The notes beneath the pieces are model-generated. The model was not told the DNA's origin and searched no databases. It worked only from the letters and a program-made list of their open reading frames with translations. From Diploscapter coronatus (Eukaryota > Nematoda > Chromadorea > Rhabditida > Rhabditidae), in contig OZ038423.1 in the NCBI GenBank assembly GCA_964036155.1, positions 5,595,249 to 5,659,248 on the forward strand: a stretch of 64,000 bases of DNA. Reading direction: 5' to 3'. Below, in pieces: positions 39,844 through 51,400 of the stretch; the stretch's first letter is position 1; each line of letters starts with the position of its first letter. A program made the translations under genes and the position numbers.

Positions 39844-40198
39844 AATTTTCTCTCCTCTGTCAATCTCTTTTTCACTATCTGGATTAATGGTGAGGCATTT
39901 TTTAATGATTTTCATGGCATCAATCTATTCAATTTCAATCCAATATCTTTCAGCATTTGTTAAGTTTATTTTATCGTTCTGCTACTATTAAATTCCGCTC
40001 TTCTTAACTCTAAATATTAATGCAAGGATGTTTAAATAAACGTAAATTTTAATTTACAACCTCACTTGAAGGAAACAACCTAGATAATTAATATAAAGCT
40101 CGACTCTAATGAACCACGATTCTTTATTCATTTGAGCACGAATGCTTGAAATGTGTTCTCAAATAATTTTAATTTATAAATTAAAAAATAATTGAGAA

Positions 40199-42064
40199 AT
40201 GGTGTACATCGGCATCGATCTGGGCACGACATATTCGTGCGTCGCAATTATGGAAAATGGTCGACCTGTGGCGATTCATAATGATGACGGTAGAATGAAT
40301 GTTTCCTCGAAAAGTTACACGGTTTCATTTTTGATGTTTCGAAATATTGCATATTTTCTAAGAGAGAAACAGTTATGTTCTAGTTTTAAATCATAAACCT
40401 TTCGAAAAAGTGTAACCGTAAAATCTTTTGAATATGTCAATTATAATAAAAGAAAAAAATGCGATCCTAGGCCGGAATACCGTACCCTCTGTTGTGGCGT
40501 TTAACGATGGGGAGATTCTGGTTGGAAATTCAGCTTTGGACTCCAGCACCGATATGGCCAATATTCTTTATGGTAAGTGTCTTGATAGTTTTAGAGCAAG
40601 TCGATAAAACTGCTATGTTTGCATTCACATATAGTTAACCTGTCAGTATTACTCTAATTGAATTCAAAAACCTCAAAGAATTTGTAAATTATATAATACG
40701 ACAATACAACTTCTAGAATGTCTGATTCAGTTGAAACTAAGAATTTTCAGATTCAAAACGTTTGATTGGCTGGAAATTTCTGGTTGATTTACCTATTGCT
40801 GAAAATCGTCAATTATGGACGTTCAATGCAGACACTAGAGATGTAGAAAAAAATCATTTTGGCTAAATTAATTAAGAAATTTAGAATTGTGCTGGATATA
40901 TTTTGAACAGGGGAACTCAAGATGAAAGATTTATTCGACCAGAGGAAGTTTCCGCCGAGATTTTGAAGAGTTTGAAGGCCCTTGCAGAAGTACGAATATT
41001 TTTTTAATGTAAAATTACATCACTTAAAATTTAGAAATATTTAAGTAAACAAGTTACCGAAGCAATAGTTACTGTACCAGCGATGTTCAATTCCGATCAA
41101 ATCGCGGCAACCAAGAAAGCAATTGAATTAGCCGGACTGAAGCTGAAATGTTTGTTGCAAGAACCTACGGCTGCTGCCATCGCTTATAATGAGAAGAAGA
41201 AATTAGGAAATTCAAAACTTCTTGTTTTCGATTTTGGAGGAGGTTTCAGACTTTTTTAGAGTTCTAAAATAATTTAAATCTAAGGTACCCTCGACATAAG
41301 CATTGTTGAAATTAAAGACAATAATTTTAATGTTAAGGCCATTACTGGTGATGCTCATTTAGGTTGATTTGTGATTTTGTAAATTATAAATGTAAAATTT
41401 AGGAGGACAAGACTTTGACAGCCGAATCATGAAATTCGTGATTGATGAATTCAACAAATCATCTCCAGATTATGATGTTTACAAGAAACCTAGATTACTA
41501 AAGAGATTAAGAACTGAATGCCGAGAAGCGAAGGAGTCGTTGTCATTCTCGAACAATCCTGTTAATGTTCACGTAAGAATAACAATTCCATAGGGTTGTT
41601 ATTATTTTAATAAATTTAGCTAGATATAAACGATGAATACGAAATTAATGTCCGATTAACCAGGGAGAAATTTAATGAATTGTGCAGCGATTTATTTGAA
41701 AAAGCGATGGTACTTGTTGATCGAGCTTTGAATATGGCACAACTATCACCAGAGAAAATCGATCACGTGGTAAAAGCTATAATCTCAGTCTAGATTTATT
41801 TTCAATAACTAGATTTTGGTTGGTGGATCGACACGAATACCTCAAATTGAACAGAATATAAAGAACAAGTTTCGTAATTCCAAAATTCAATTCGACATAA
41901 ACCCAGACGAAGCTATAGCGTATGGAGCTGCTATTGTGGCTAATGACAATAATGTGAGTAAATCTTCACCACTAAATTACCTATATATAGAGAGCGCAAG
42001 TCCCGCCCACTTGGTGAAGTCAAAGTCAAGGAAGACAATTTCGCTAAAATTGTCAAAAAAATAA
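40199..42064 (+). CDS. HSP70-family ATPase domain, no substrate-binding domain, 415 aa
   Basis: Exons 40199-40289, 40471-40572, 40751-40842, 40885-40989, 41035-41242, 41285-41362, 41403-41572, 41620-41769 and 41813-42064 are all in frame. The three actin-like ATPase signatures are present: [12 protein letters not shown] (phosphate 1), [18 protein letters not shown] (phosphate 2) and [14 protein letters not shown] (adenosine). EPTAAAIAY and [13 protein letters not shown] also match. The frame stops about 37 codons after the ATPase domain ([18 protein letters not shown]), where full HSP70s have some 250 more residues. No signal peptide. The final codons overlap a dispersed repeat, and a GTGAGT donor at 41954 may end the last true exon earlier. 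It could be an STCH-like protein that naturally lacks the peptide-binding domain, a truncated paralogue, or the front of a fusion with the CAP-Gly exons downstream. Confidence 0.82.
41982..42046 (+). repeat. Dispersed repeat fragment at the HSP70 3' end
   Basis: Matches the reverse complement of 58121-58186. Both hold TCCCGCCCAC, then GAAGTCAAAGTCAAGGAAG and CAATTTCGCTAA, preceded by TAGAGA. Here it lies just after the possible donor at 41954, within the terminal read-through frame of the HSP70 gene. Confidence 0.75.
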
Positions 42065-42234
42065 AGAAAACTTACGAGGCTATTTTTCGATTATTTTTCT
42101 TTGCAATTCTGCATGTTTAAAAAAAATGAACTTCTGAAGAAACTTCAATTCCGATTTTCATACTTGCAGATAATTTTGAAGAATAATGGGAAATAATTTT
42201 ATAAAAATTGCAGGCCTATCATTCCCAAATTCCC

Positions 42235-42996
42235 ATGCACGGGCATAGCATTTCTGCCCAATTTCCTGTTTCTAAGTGAATTTTCTAAAAAAAAATTGCA
42301 ATTTGAGCAAATTTCAGTTTCGATCGCTCAGCGCCCAGACGGACTCGTGTGATTTCGGTCGAAAAGAAGAATTCGCCCAAGAGCCTGTCCGATTCGAGTT
42401 CGTCCTTCTTGCCGACTTCCTTTTTTCCCAACTCGTCGCAACAGGAGAACGTCAGTTATGCCACTACGAGGTTGAAAATTCAGAACTTCTTTTCTTCTGA
42501 AAGATAAATTGTAAGATGCATGAAAAATTTCGCTACTTCTCAATTTGTGAAATGTTATGTGAAGAAAGAAATGCTTTTCCTTATTCTCTTGTATTCCTTC
42601 CTAGCTCATATCATGCTATTTGTTCAATTTGCGAAGATTCTAACTACTCACTTGAGAATGATTGTTTAGCGTAGATGATCCGATGTTGAGACAACGCGTC
42701 TCGGTGGGCGATCGATGCATCTGCAATGGCCATCCCTGCACGGTGCGTTTCATTGGCTACCTTAAGGGACATGCCTCCATCTATGCTGGAGTTGAGTTTG
42801 TGAGTTTTCTAGTTTCGTAAAGAAAATTTTAGCATTTAATGATAAATTTTCAATTTTTCGAAATGAATAGTAAAAAATTTAGGACGACAAAGTCGGAGAA
42901 GGGACAGGGGAGTTCGAAGGCGAAACAGTGTTCTGCACTCCAGACGGCTATGCCGGGTTCGTCATTCTCTCGGGACTCAAAGTATTTAGGACTTGA
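42235..42996 (+). CDS. CAP-Gly domain protein, 145 aa
   Basis: Exons 42214-42275 (ATG at 42235), 42318-42470, 42670-42799 and 42883-42996. A Ser/Arg-rich leader of about 65 residues (SLSDSSSSFLPTSFFPNSS) is followed by a CAP-Gly domain: VSVGDRCICNG, YAGVEFDD, GTGEFEGETVF and a final GYAGFVILSGLKVF before the stop. CAP-Gly domains bind the C-terminal tails of tubulin and EB proteins. The canonical GKNDG-type loop is changed to GEGTG, so binding is not assured. The first exon follows an AAATTGCAG acceptor, which could be a trans-splice site with the ATG 21 bases in, or a cis-splice from the HSP70 exons (phase 0 on both sides). The exon 2 donor GTTGAA is weak; it was chosen because it alone keeps the frame. 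Confidence 0.75.
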
Positions 42997-44468
42997 TTAA
43001 AATATAATAATCTCGCCTTTACCTAATTGCATATCTAACCTAGATATCTCACCCTCGATCTCTAAATACTCTAACTTGTCATTAATACATATTTTCATGC
43101 TCATTAACTTGTATTCATCTTCCTTCCACACAGCACACACTCTTCTACAGCCTTCTGAAGTCAAACAACTCAACTATTATTAGCAAGGAAAAGTCCAAGA
43201 GCATAAACGATGATTCTTCGTGGTTTTATCCGAAAGATAAATAAGTGAAAAGATGAAAACGTTAGAGCATGCATGCTTATGAAAACTTCTTTAATTTTTG
43301 AACTATTAATTTATTAGCTAAATAAATTATTTATTGTCCATTGTAAAAAACTTGACAGTCGCAGTGCTCTTCGCATAAGGGGCGCAGTGCGAACAGCACG
43401 CTTCCCGCTCGCGTCGCGGCATGCATTGCGAATTCATTATTCAAACTGGGTTTTCACTTTCATTTATTTTTTTCAACGTTTTCATCCGTGATTTTTATAA
43501 TTATTCGGTAATTACCGATAATTAGTAGATAATTAGGATATAATTACAGAATTTTGCTGAGAAATAATTTTATCGAGAAAAACAATAAAAAGCCACGGAA
43601 AAAATACGAAATAAGCAGAAAACTAAAACCTGGGTCTGTAATTATGTTCTAATTATCGATAATTATCACAATTTTTAAGAAGAAATTCAAAAACCTATTT
43701 AAAAAATAATTTTCAAAAAAAAACACTGCAAAATACGAGAAAAATAAGTGAAAAGTGGCTGTTCATTGAATCACCTAGAGGTAATTAACTCTAATTATCG
43801 CTAATTACCGAATAATTATAAAAATCACGGACGAAAACATTGAAAAAATAAATGAAAGTGAAAATCCAGTTTGAATAATGAATTCACAATGCATGCCGCG
43901 ACGCGAGCGGGAAGCGTGCTGTTCGCACTGCGCCCCTTATGCGAAGAGCACTGCGACTGTCAAGTTTTTTACAATCGACTATATCACAAAGCCATAAAAT
44001 AACCGTAAATTATGATGCCCATTTTTTCGACAAAACTCCTAGAAAAGTACCCTGAATTGTGAAAATTCGTATGACTAGAAAATATTAGTTAGTTTAAGAA
44101 GAACAATTCTAGAAAAAGAAACTAATGCACTATTCAAAGAGTTCGTAGATTTCAAATTTTGAATACTATTTCCAGAAAACTGTCGTTCAAGAAAAATATA
44201 TTTAAAAAAGTACAAATTTTAAAAAAATAAATAAAACTTTAAAAAGTGAAAATAAAACTGCTTTGTGTTCCCTTTTCTTTGTTCGGCGAAGCCTCATTAA
44301 AATTGCATCAAAATCGATATTTACAAATTTATAGCGCATTTTTGAAAATATTTGTTCGAATGTTTTTTTAACGAATTGTTTTAAAATAACGCATAGGTAG
44401 AAAGTTATTTCCGTTTCTGAAAAAATGACACCGGACAGGTCAAAGCACTGAAAAAGAAAATCAAATTA
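42997..44468. other. Convergent spacer dominated by one foldback element
   Basis: Between the CAP-Gly gene and the 3' end of the acyltransferase gene. Outside 43341-43975 the sequence is AT-rich with no supported feature. Confidence 0.5.
43341..43975. mobile_element. Foldback element, 635 bp, about 190-bp inverted arms
   Basis: The left arm starts ATTGTAAAAAACTTGACAGT and the right arm is its reverse complement ending at 43975. The arms continue through GC-rich blocks (GGGGCGCAGTGCGAACAGCA, CGCTCGCGTCGCGGCATGCA) into AT-rich sequence near GGTAATTACCGATAATTAG, leaving a loop of roughly 230 bp. No ORF of note, so it is non-autonomous if mobile. No target duplication is certain. The GC content of the arm tips stands out from the flanks. 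Confidence 0.85.
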
Positions 44469-47400
44469 TTACACCAACTTCGGGTATTGTTTCGCGAATT
44501 TTTCCGCTAATCGCTTATAGACGATTTTGACTTTGTCGTGGCCGAACTTCGATAAATGCCGGTGATCGTCGAAATAGACCAAATTCGTGTTCTCATCGTA
44601 CATAGAAAACTGAATATTTATATTTTATTCTTTTTGTTACTATATTTTAGAATTTCAAGTCATTTAATTTTATATGTAGAGTTTTTCAATTTTCTAAATA
44701 AGCGAATTTCTCCAATTTAAAACAAAAATCTCACCTCTCCCTTTTTATTCAGCATTTCAGGATAATAATCGAATAATTCGCATTTCCCTTGGCATCTGAA
44801 ATTCAATTTACAAAAACAATAACAATTTTTTAAATCCCACGTTTTCATTTTCACGAGATGCTCGAATCGAATTCGCTCCCATTTTTCGTTGTGGATAGTG
44901 AAACGATCCTGAATTTTCATATTATTTTTTAAAATAAATTTTATGTCCTACAATATTGATTTTTTCTAATAAATGATTAATTTTCTATAAAAAAAATTCA
45001 AACTCACCCCAGCAAACCTGAGCGGCTTGTTTTCTTCCAAAATCCATTTATTCATCTCTCTGGCGCAATAAGCTGAGCATTCTGGCAAGGCATGTTGGAT
45101 GTAAATCTGAAAGAAAGATTTTTTTTTTTCAAATTTTCTCCCGGTTTAACTAAAAAAGGTATTTACTACAAATTTATAAAGGAAGACAAATCAAAAGTTG
45201 AATTTTCGCACCTTCAAAAGCCCGTCCTGTTTGAGGTACCAGCTAATCATTCGGACGTGCTGTTGATAGACATCGTCCTCCTCGATCGGCTTCGTCTCGT
45301 TCAGTTTAGCCATACCCGCTATCGGCCTGAAGTTTACATTTTTATTTTCATTTTATTTTTAAATTTAATTTTATCTTTTTAAGCATGTTTTAAATTAAAA
45401 TTTGTTTATTTTTCTTACCTATGCAGCATGAAAAGTATGTCGGGTCTGATTTGGTTGTAAATATCGTACCAATGCGTTAACGACGAAGCGCAGCCACGGT
45501 CCTGTTTTTCCATAAGGGGTTCGCAGGCTAGAGTTTTCTTTAAACATATATCTTTTCAAGTTCTTTACTTCAAAACTTTAAAAAATTTCCCTTCTGATTA
45601 TCAGTTTTTTGGAGAATAATTTTTCGAATAAGCGAAGTTTAACAAACTCACTTGGTAGACAGAAAAAGTGAAATTCTTTCGTCAAATTCTGGAACGCTTC
45701 ATAGACGATGTGGCCTTGATTGCAGGCGTACGAATTTCCGATCACCAGGAATTTTACTTTTCCCGTGTGCCTGCCCTAAAGTTGATCATAGTCAAGTCGG
45801 AAAGATTATTGATTTAGATTTTTTTTGTAAAAATTCCTCAAAAGCCTATATAAAATTTTAATCTTACTAAAGAATTTGATCCAATTTTCTTGATGTTCAA
45901 AATTTAATCAAAAATCATGGAAAGTATCAAATCGGACTTTTACCAGGAAAAATAGAGGTTTTTAAAAAATAAATAAACTACCGGCATTTTACACCACCCA
46001 AAGGGAGCCTTGATTTCTTTGGATCCAAAATCGACGTGAGTGCAATTCTCCACCGCATCATTTGCCCCGACCCGAGCTATGCCCTCGTAGTAATTCAGCG
46101 CTACGGCGACTGCTGAAAAAGTATGTCGCGTTTTTGCAAAATTCAACCTCACCCCTAAAATGTGAAATTAAAACTAAAACAAAAACTCACAGAGATTTTT
46201 GGACGGGTCGCCCTTTTCGAGGTCGAAATTGTAGACACCAAATTTTCGTTCGTAGTCGATTCGATTCGTTATGATCGAAGGCTGTGTCAGAATTAGGGAG
46301 GCCACGAATAGAAGACCGATCTGAAAATAGAGAAATTCTTAGAAAATAAAAAGATCCTTAATGATAAATTTGAATTTTCTGTAGATTTTAGAATTTACAA
46401 AATAGGCAAAACAAAGATAATGAACTTTCAAAGGTTCAAATGAAACATTCAAATAGAAAACATTGGCATTGAAACCTACTAAGATGAAGATTTTCACCGC
46501 CCCCAATTTCAGGTATGGTTGTTCGTAGACGAAATAAATGATGCTGGCCGTGAGGAAACTGAGACCTATCCCGATCGATAACGCTGAAAAGCATTTAATT
46601 CAGAAGAACAAAGTTCAAATGGCAACCCGGATAATTCGCTGCTTCATTACCTACGAAATAGTATGAGAAAATATCTCTCCACTGCCACCTTAACTATTGG
46701 CGACGAAGTAACGAATTATCCAAATTGTGCTTAAAATTACCCAAATTACTGTCCGGGGCGAAATACTTGATCGTCACGAAAATCGGCCAGTGCACTAGGT
46801 AGAGTGAGTAGGAGATATTCCCGATGTAGTTCATCAGCGTGTTTGAAAGGATCCAGATCTTCAAAAAAATTAATTTTCATGAGAAAAAAGTTCCGATTTC
46901 GGAGTTTTTCTATCTTTGAATTTTAGAAAATAAAAAAAGCCACCTCATAATACTCTCCAATGGCGATCAAAATCGTCGTCAGGAAGGTCATTTCTATCCT
47001 CAGATGGTGCGGTTCCTCGGTGGACCAGGAAAATGTGACCATAATCAGAGCGAACAGGAAGTAGGCTATGTACGGAAGGAGTCGTCTGTCTTCAGCCACT
47101 ATTTGGACTGAACACTATTTTCAATTCATTTATCGAAATTTTAACATAGAAAAACGTTATATTTTTATTTATTTTTTTTTTAAATATTTGTTCTATTTTT
47201 ATGATTTTTATTCCCACAGAAAATTGCCATTTTTCGCGAACATAATCTATTTTTTCCTGAAAATGACCTTTAGTCGACACTGAAAGGTTCCTGAATTGGA
47301 ATTATTCCCTTCCAAAATCGATTGGAATTCTTTTCGGATCAGATTAAAGAGTCTCAAAATCCCTTTTTCGATTTCAATTCTTTTGACTTTCTCTAAAAAT

Positions 47401-49306
47401 GGAATTTTCGGACCAAGGTTGTTCAAATAAGGTTTTAAACTGGGCATTTTACATTTTGTGAGGTCTACGAGCAAAGTTAACAAATAATAAACAAAATTTA
47501 AAAAAAAAATTACGAAAGCCAAAGAAACGATATTTTTTAATCTTTCAAAATAAAAAAATCGATATTTTTAAACTTTCAAAAAATCACCATCTTGAATTTC
47601 ACTTTCATCCTGGTCGTTCAGCAAAAGCCTCGTCTCTTTATCGTCGCTGTTGTTCGCTTCTGGTCGAAGGTTCTGAAAATTGCAGACAATTAGATTTGAA
47701 TTTTTTCAAACATAAAAATAAATAAATCTATTCGAAAAAATAAAAATGTATAAAATTAAAAATCGACCTGCAAAAAAATAATATATATTGAGAGAAGAAG
47801 AAGAGCATTTCTTCTTTATCTTTCTCGAAAAGGTGCACCATTTTTCTGCGGATCATCGATCTGGGAAGTGGGCTAAAAACCCACCTTCTTTTCATAGACC
47901 GTCGCAACGTATGCCGTAATTCCGGAACAGAACTGCCAAACTCTCGCAAATGTCGAATTGAAGGCGATCGTATCGTTCGAGATCAAATGGTAAAGCAGCG
48001 AAATTGAGCCGATTCCTGGAAATATATTCCTTTTTAATAGTAAAAATGGCAACACTAATATGGTATCAATCAAAAAGCAATTATGAAAATTGGTAGCATG
48101 AAATGGTAATCAAAATAGTACCAAAAATAGTCACCTATGAAAAAGTGCATCGCCGAAATGGGCAGTCGCCTTTGAGCCATGAAGAGGAAGGGAACCAGGA
48201 AATACCATTTGATCTCGACACACAACGACCAAGTGTGCGTGAATAAGTCCTCGGCATCTGCCAACTGCAAATTATTGATTTATTTATTCTGAAGTTTTAT
48301 TTTTTAATTTTTATTTTTACAGCCTCGAAAAAGATTCATCAGAAATGTCTTTCAGGGTCTCAAAAATCATTAGAAAATTTCAATTGTCCCTGAATGAAAT
48401 CAAAAAATCAATACTCAAACGTCATTTCATTTCATAATTGGAAACAAATGAAAACAAACAAACCGAAATAATCTTTTGCGAGTTTTCGATCCTCAAACAA
48501 TGAAAATCAAGTTATCTTTTCAACAAAGTTGCAAACATTAATTAGAAAAATTGGATTTTCAGGTTTTAGCCCTCAAGAAAATTAAATAGAAAAGTAAATC
48601 CGCCCACCAATTTGGCGTAATCCTGCTCGGGATCGAGGTCGGACTTCATGTTTGTTAGAAGGAAAATGGCCCTCATGCCGCTGTTCGTGTTGATGTCGTA
48701 CGACGGCTCGGACAGACACACGTACATAACCACGAAGATCAGCCCGATGGCCAGGTAGTAGAGTGGAAAGATGCGCTGGATTCGCGATTTTGGCAAAAGA
48801 GACGTTTTTGCAACATAAAATTTGACGTAAAAAACATTTAAAATAGATATTATAGTAATTTTTCTAAATTGTTTTAGAATTATACCTTGGCTCTCCGACA
48901 GTAGAAGGTCTGCAAAGCCTGTCGATCCAAAACCTCGAATTTACAAACGATCATTCCTATCAGGTAGCCGGAAATCACGAAAAACCTGGAAAAATTAGAA
49001 ATTAAAGAAAATATTCTAATTAAAAAATCTTTTTAAACTCACATATCCACGCCGACATATCCATTCGGAAAATACTCTGGGAAATAGTGGAACAAGAGCA
49101 CCAAAATAATGGCCCAGGCTCTGGAAAATAACATTCATATTTCGTAAAAAAAGTGATAAAGTTTAGCATTAGAGCATATTTTAATTAAATTTTTTTTTTA
49201 AATACCGTAATCCTTGAATATCCCTTCGTTTAGGCGGGTGCGCTTTAGCAACTGGTATCGATGTGAACTCCGGGTTTAAAATGTGCCCATTTTGAGAATT
49301 CTTCAT
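44469..49306 (-). CDS. Acyltransferase-3/SGNH membrane O-acyltransferase (oac type), 715 aa
   Basis: Nineteen exons (minus): 49306-49206, 49120-49043, 48985-48886, 48775-48608, 48264-48135, 48015-47885, 47672-47588, 47098-46944, 46858-46741, 46583-46480, 46320-46191, 46112-45982, 45775-45652, 45527-45419, 45326-45212, 45106-45008, 44908-44841, 44795-44735 and 44609-44469, summing to 2,148 nt in frame. The N-terminal multi-span acyltransferase-3 part has DIQGLRAWAI, FPNGYVGVDMFFVISGYL, HTWSLCVEIKWYFLVP and NYIGNISYSLYLVHWPI. An acidic loop (exon 7) interrupts it. The C-terminal lumenal SGNH part has LVIGNSYACNQ (block I), IRPDILFMLHR and the catalytic-type DDHRHLSKFG near the end. Family members transfer acyl groups to sugars or lipids across a membrane; the substrate here is unknown. 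The starting methionine comes just before the acyltransferase domain. Codons are more GC-rich than the flanks. Confidence 0.92.
46629..46721. repeat. Short hairpin in an acyltransferase intron
   Basis: GGATAATTCGCTGCTTCATTACC at 46629 is mirrored by GACGAAGTAACGAATTATCC ending at 46721, about 20 bp arms with some mismatches. It fills much of the 157-bp intron between exons 9 and 10. Confidence 0.6.
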
Positions 49307-49631
49307 TTTCTTTTGAAATTCCTAAATTTATCAAATTAACAAATCTATTTAGATGTTTCATAGATTCTAACTAGAAAGTTTTAAAATATATTCGAGCATT
49401 AAAGGGGATGATGAAAGAGAATAAACAAAACTTTTTAGAAAGATATTTTTCCGATTCTGAACTATCAAGGTAAAGCTACATAAAATTTCAAATAAGTGCT
49501 TGATTAGAGAAGGGAAAAGTTCAGAAAGAACAAGATAAATTCGCTGCTTGCAACAAAAAATACTAAATACCTATTTTAAAAGAGCGAACATTGATGAAAA
49601 ACCACTTGCAAAATATCGTAATTCAAAAATA

Positions 49632-50197
49632 CCGGGTGTTTCAAGTTTGTCTCTCTAGTTTACTTTTTGAATAACTTTTATTTTTAATCCAAACTGAGTA
49701 CTGTTTTGCATGGTGCTCTCCTTATCTTATGGTTTTGTTTGGCACAACTCTTGAGTCAAACCAATTACCCATGCCCATAAAACCATCTGTCTTTTGAAGG
49801 GTAATTTTTGACAATAAAACGAGCCCTGTGGGCGTAGGACTGGACCATTTAACTGCGTTTTATCACTCAGATTATCATAGTTCAGTAAAATTTCCGGTAA
49901 AGGTATTTGGTATCTTACCAAACTATCAAATTAATTATGGCATATTTGACTATCATATAGAGCAAACCGCATCAAAAATGGTCCAGTCCTACGCCCACAG
50001 GGCTCGTTTTATTGTCAAAAATTACCCTTCAAAAGACAGATGGTTTTAGGGGTATGGATAATTGGTTTGACTCAAGAGTTGTGCCAAACAAAACCATAAG
50101 ATAAGGAGAGCACCATGCAAAACCGTACCCAATTTGGATCAAAAATAAAAAGTTATTCAAAAAGTAAATTGGGAAGATAAACTTGAAACACCCGGTA
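49632..50197. mobile_element. Foldback element, about 566 bp, CCGGGTG ends, TA-flanked
   Basis: Arms of about 220 bp run from CCGGGTGTTTCAAGTTTG inward and from CTTGAAACACCCGG outward, with a central spacer near 49855-49975. Both outer ends touch a TA dinucleotide, as expected for a Tc1/mariner-type target duplication. No transposase frame, so it is a MITE-like relic. It lies about 330 bp upstream of the acyltransferase ATG and may overlap that gene's promoter. Confidence 0.82.
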
Positions 50198-51290
50198 TAG
50201 ATGGACCCTTGGGCTCTATTCACAAAATTTATTTATTTTCTACATGGCCAGAATGACTACCATCCCTATTTTCTAATTTTTCTGGGGCTTCTATTTTTCG
50301 ATCAAAGATTTTCGAAAATTATAATTTCTCAAATCATAACCCATCATCCAACTATCGTAATCACTTCAAATCAAGAATAAATTACTCTTACACACTTTAA
50401 AGAGCATTATAAAACACTCTGAGATGATATGAGCTAGGTAATAGGTTGCGCCGGAAATCCGAAAGAAGTTTCTATATTTTAGAAGGGGGTTCAAATAAGG
50501 GAATGGATTCAATTAAAGCATGGTTACCAGTGGCTGTTTTAAGCGAATTAACGATCACGCCGAGAATCGGTGAATGGAATATCTTTCCTTCTTACCTAAA
50601 TTTGACAATCTTCAAATTAAAAATTGTGAATAGTCCCTCTATAAAATATTTTCAAATAAACGTCCATTCTTTTTCATATTTATGTCATATTTTTACCGGT
50701 CTTATCGTCGTTTTTATCAAGTTGACCTAGATCTTTAATTCGTCTATTGAGGAAAAAATGAAATCGCTTTAAGAGTGACTCTCCGAGACTCGAACTATGA
50801 CAACTTTAGAGACACTATCTTTCTCGAGATAATATCTCCTGTGTCCGGTGAAGCGATCTAACTTTATTGAATATGAGTGTAATTGTTAGTACGGTATGCT
50901 CTGTGTGTACTCGCTAGAACACGTAGATGCTAACAAGAATTTCTTCCTTCGTAGTCGTCACAACAGTCGTAGAAAACAACAGTGAAACCCCCAAAAGTCC
51001 CAAACCCAGGCGAAGTTAAGATCCGCCCAGTCCTAGGGAGAATTTTCGTCAGACGAAAGAAATATACAGGGAGGGGGTAGATCGCAAGGACAGTCTAACG
51101 AAAACCCTTCCTGGGTCTGACTCCGCCCCAAACAGGCATATGGGAGGCGCCAGAGAAAAAGGAGGCTGGCAGCCTTCCAAACACGTCATTGAGCGGGGAG
51201 TGGCGCCAAAGAAGATATAATAAAAATTAAAGCAAAAGGTGCGAACGCACACGAACAACTGACCGCATTTCAGAAAAAAAAAATCCTTAA

Positions 51291-51400
51291 ATCCGAATCA
51301 AACTCATGGGTAGATACTCCCTTGGACCCTAATCACAAAAATGGGGAGACCAGGCCCCGCCCCCTAAAATGGGCGGGACTAAATAGGGACTGAACATTTT
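51291..51400 (+). repeat. Degraded copy of the large foldback's end sequence
   Basis: Parallels 52598-52715: ATCCGAA.CAAACT, GG.GGATACACCCATGGACCC (here TAGATACTCCCTTGGACCC), then CACAAAAATGGGGAGA.CAG and the GGGCGGG motif. Same orientation as the left arm of the 52543-54527 element, so the sequence has been copied or duplicated locally. Confidence 0.65.

Larger units (their letters stand above)
39070..40198. other. Spacer between channel and HSP70 genes
   Basis: Holds the channel 3' region (AATAAA near 39490), a dispersed repeat copy, a 22-T run and AT microsatellites. A TATA-like ATATAAAG near 40091 lies about 110 bp before the HSP70 ATG. I see no clear array of heat-shock elements. Confidence 0.5.

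Noticed and set aside
40842..40919. Frameshift between HSP70 exons 3 and 4
   Set aside because: An acceptor at 40881-40884 (AATTTAG) restores the frame with a 42-nt intron, so the ATPase domain is intact.
50777..50850. Minus-strand tRNA suggested by a GTTCGAGTC string
   Set aside because: The putative T stem does not pair and no D arm or acceptor stem can be folded.
51190..51205. Retrotransposon primer-binding site (TGGCGCC)
   Set aside because: No long terminal repeat, polypurine tract or gag/pol frame was found around it.
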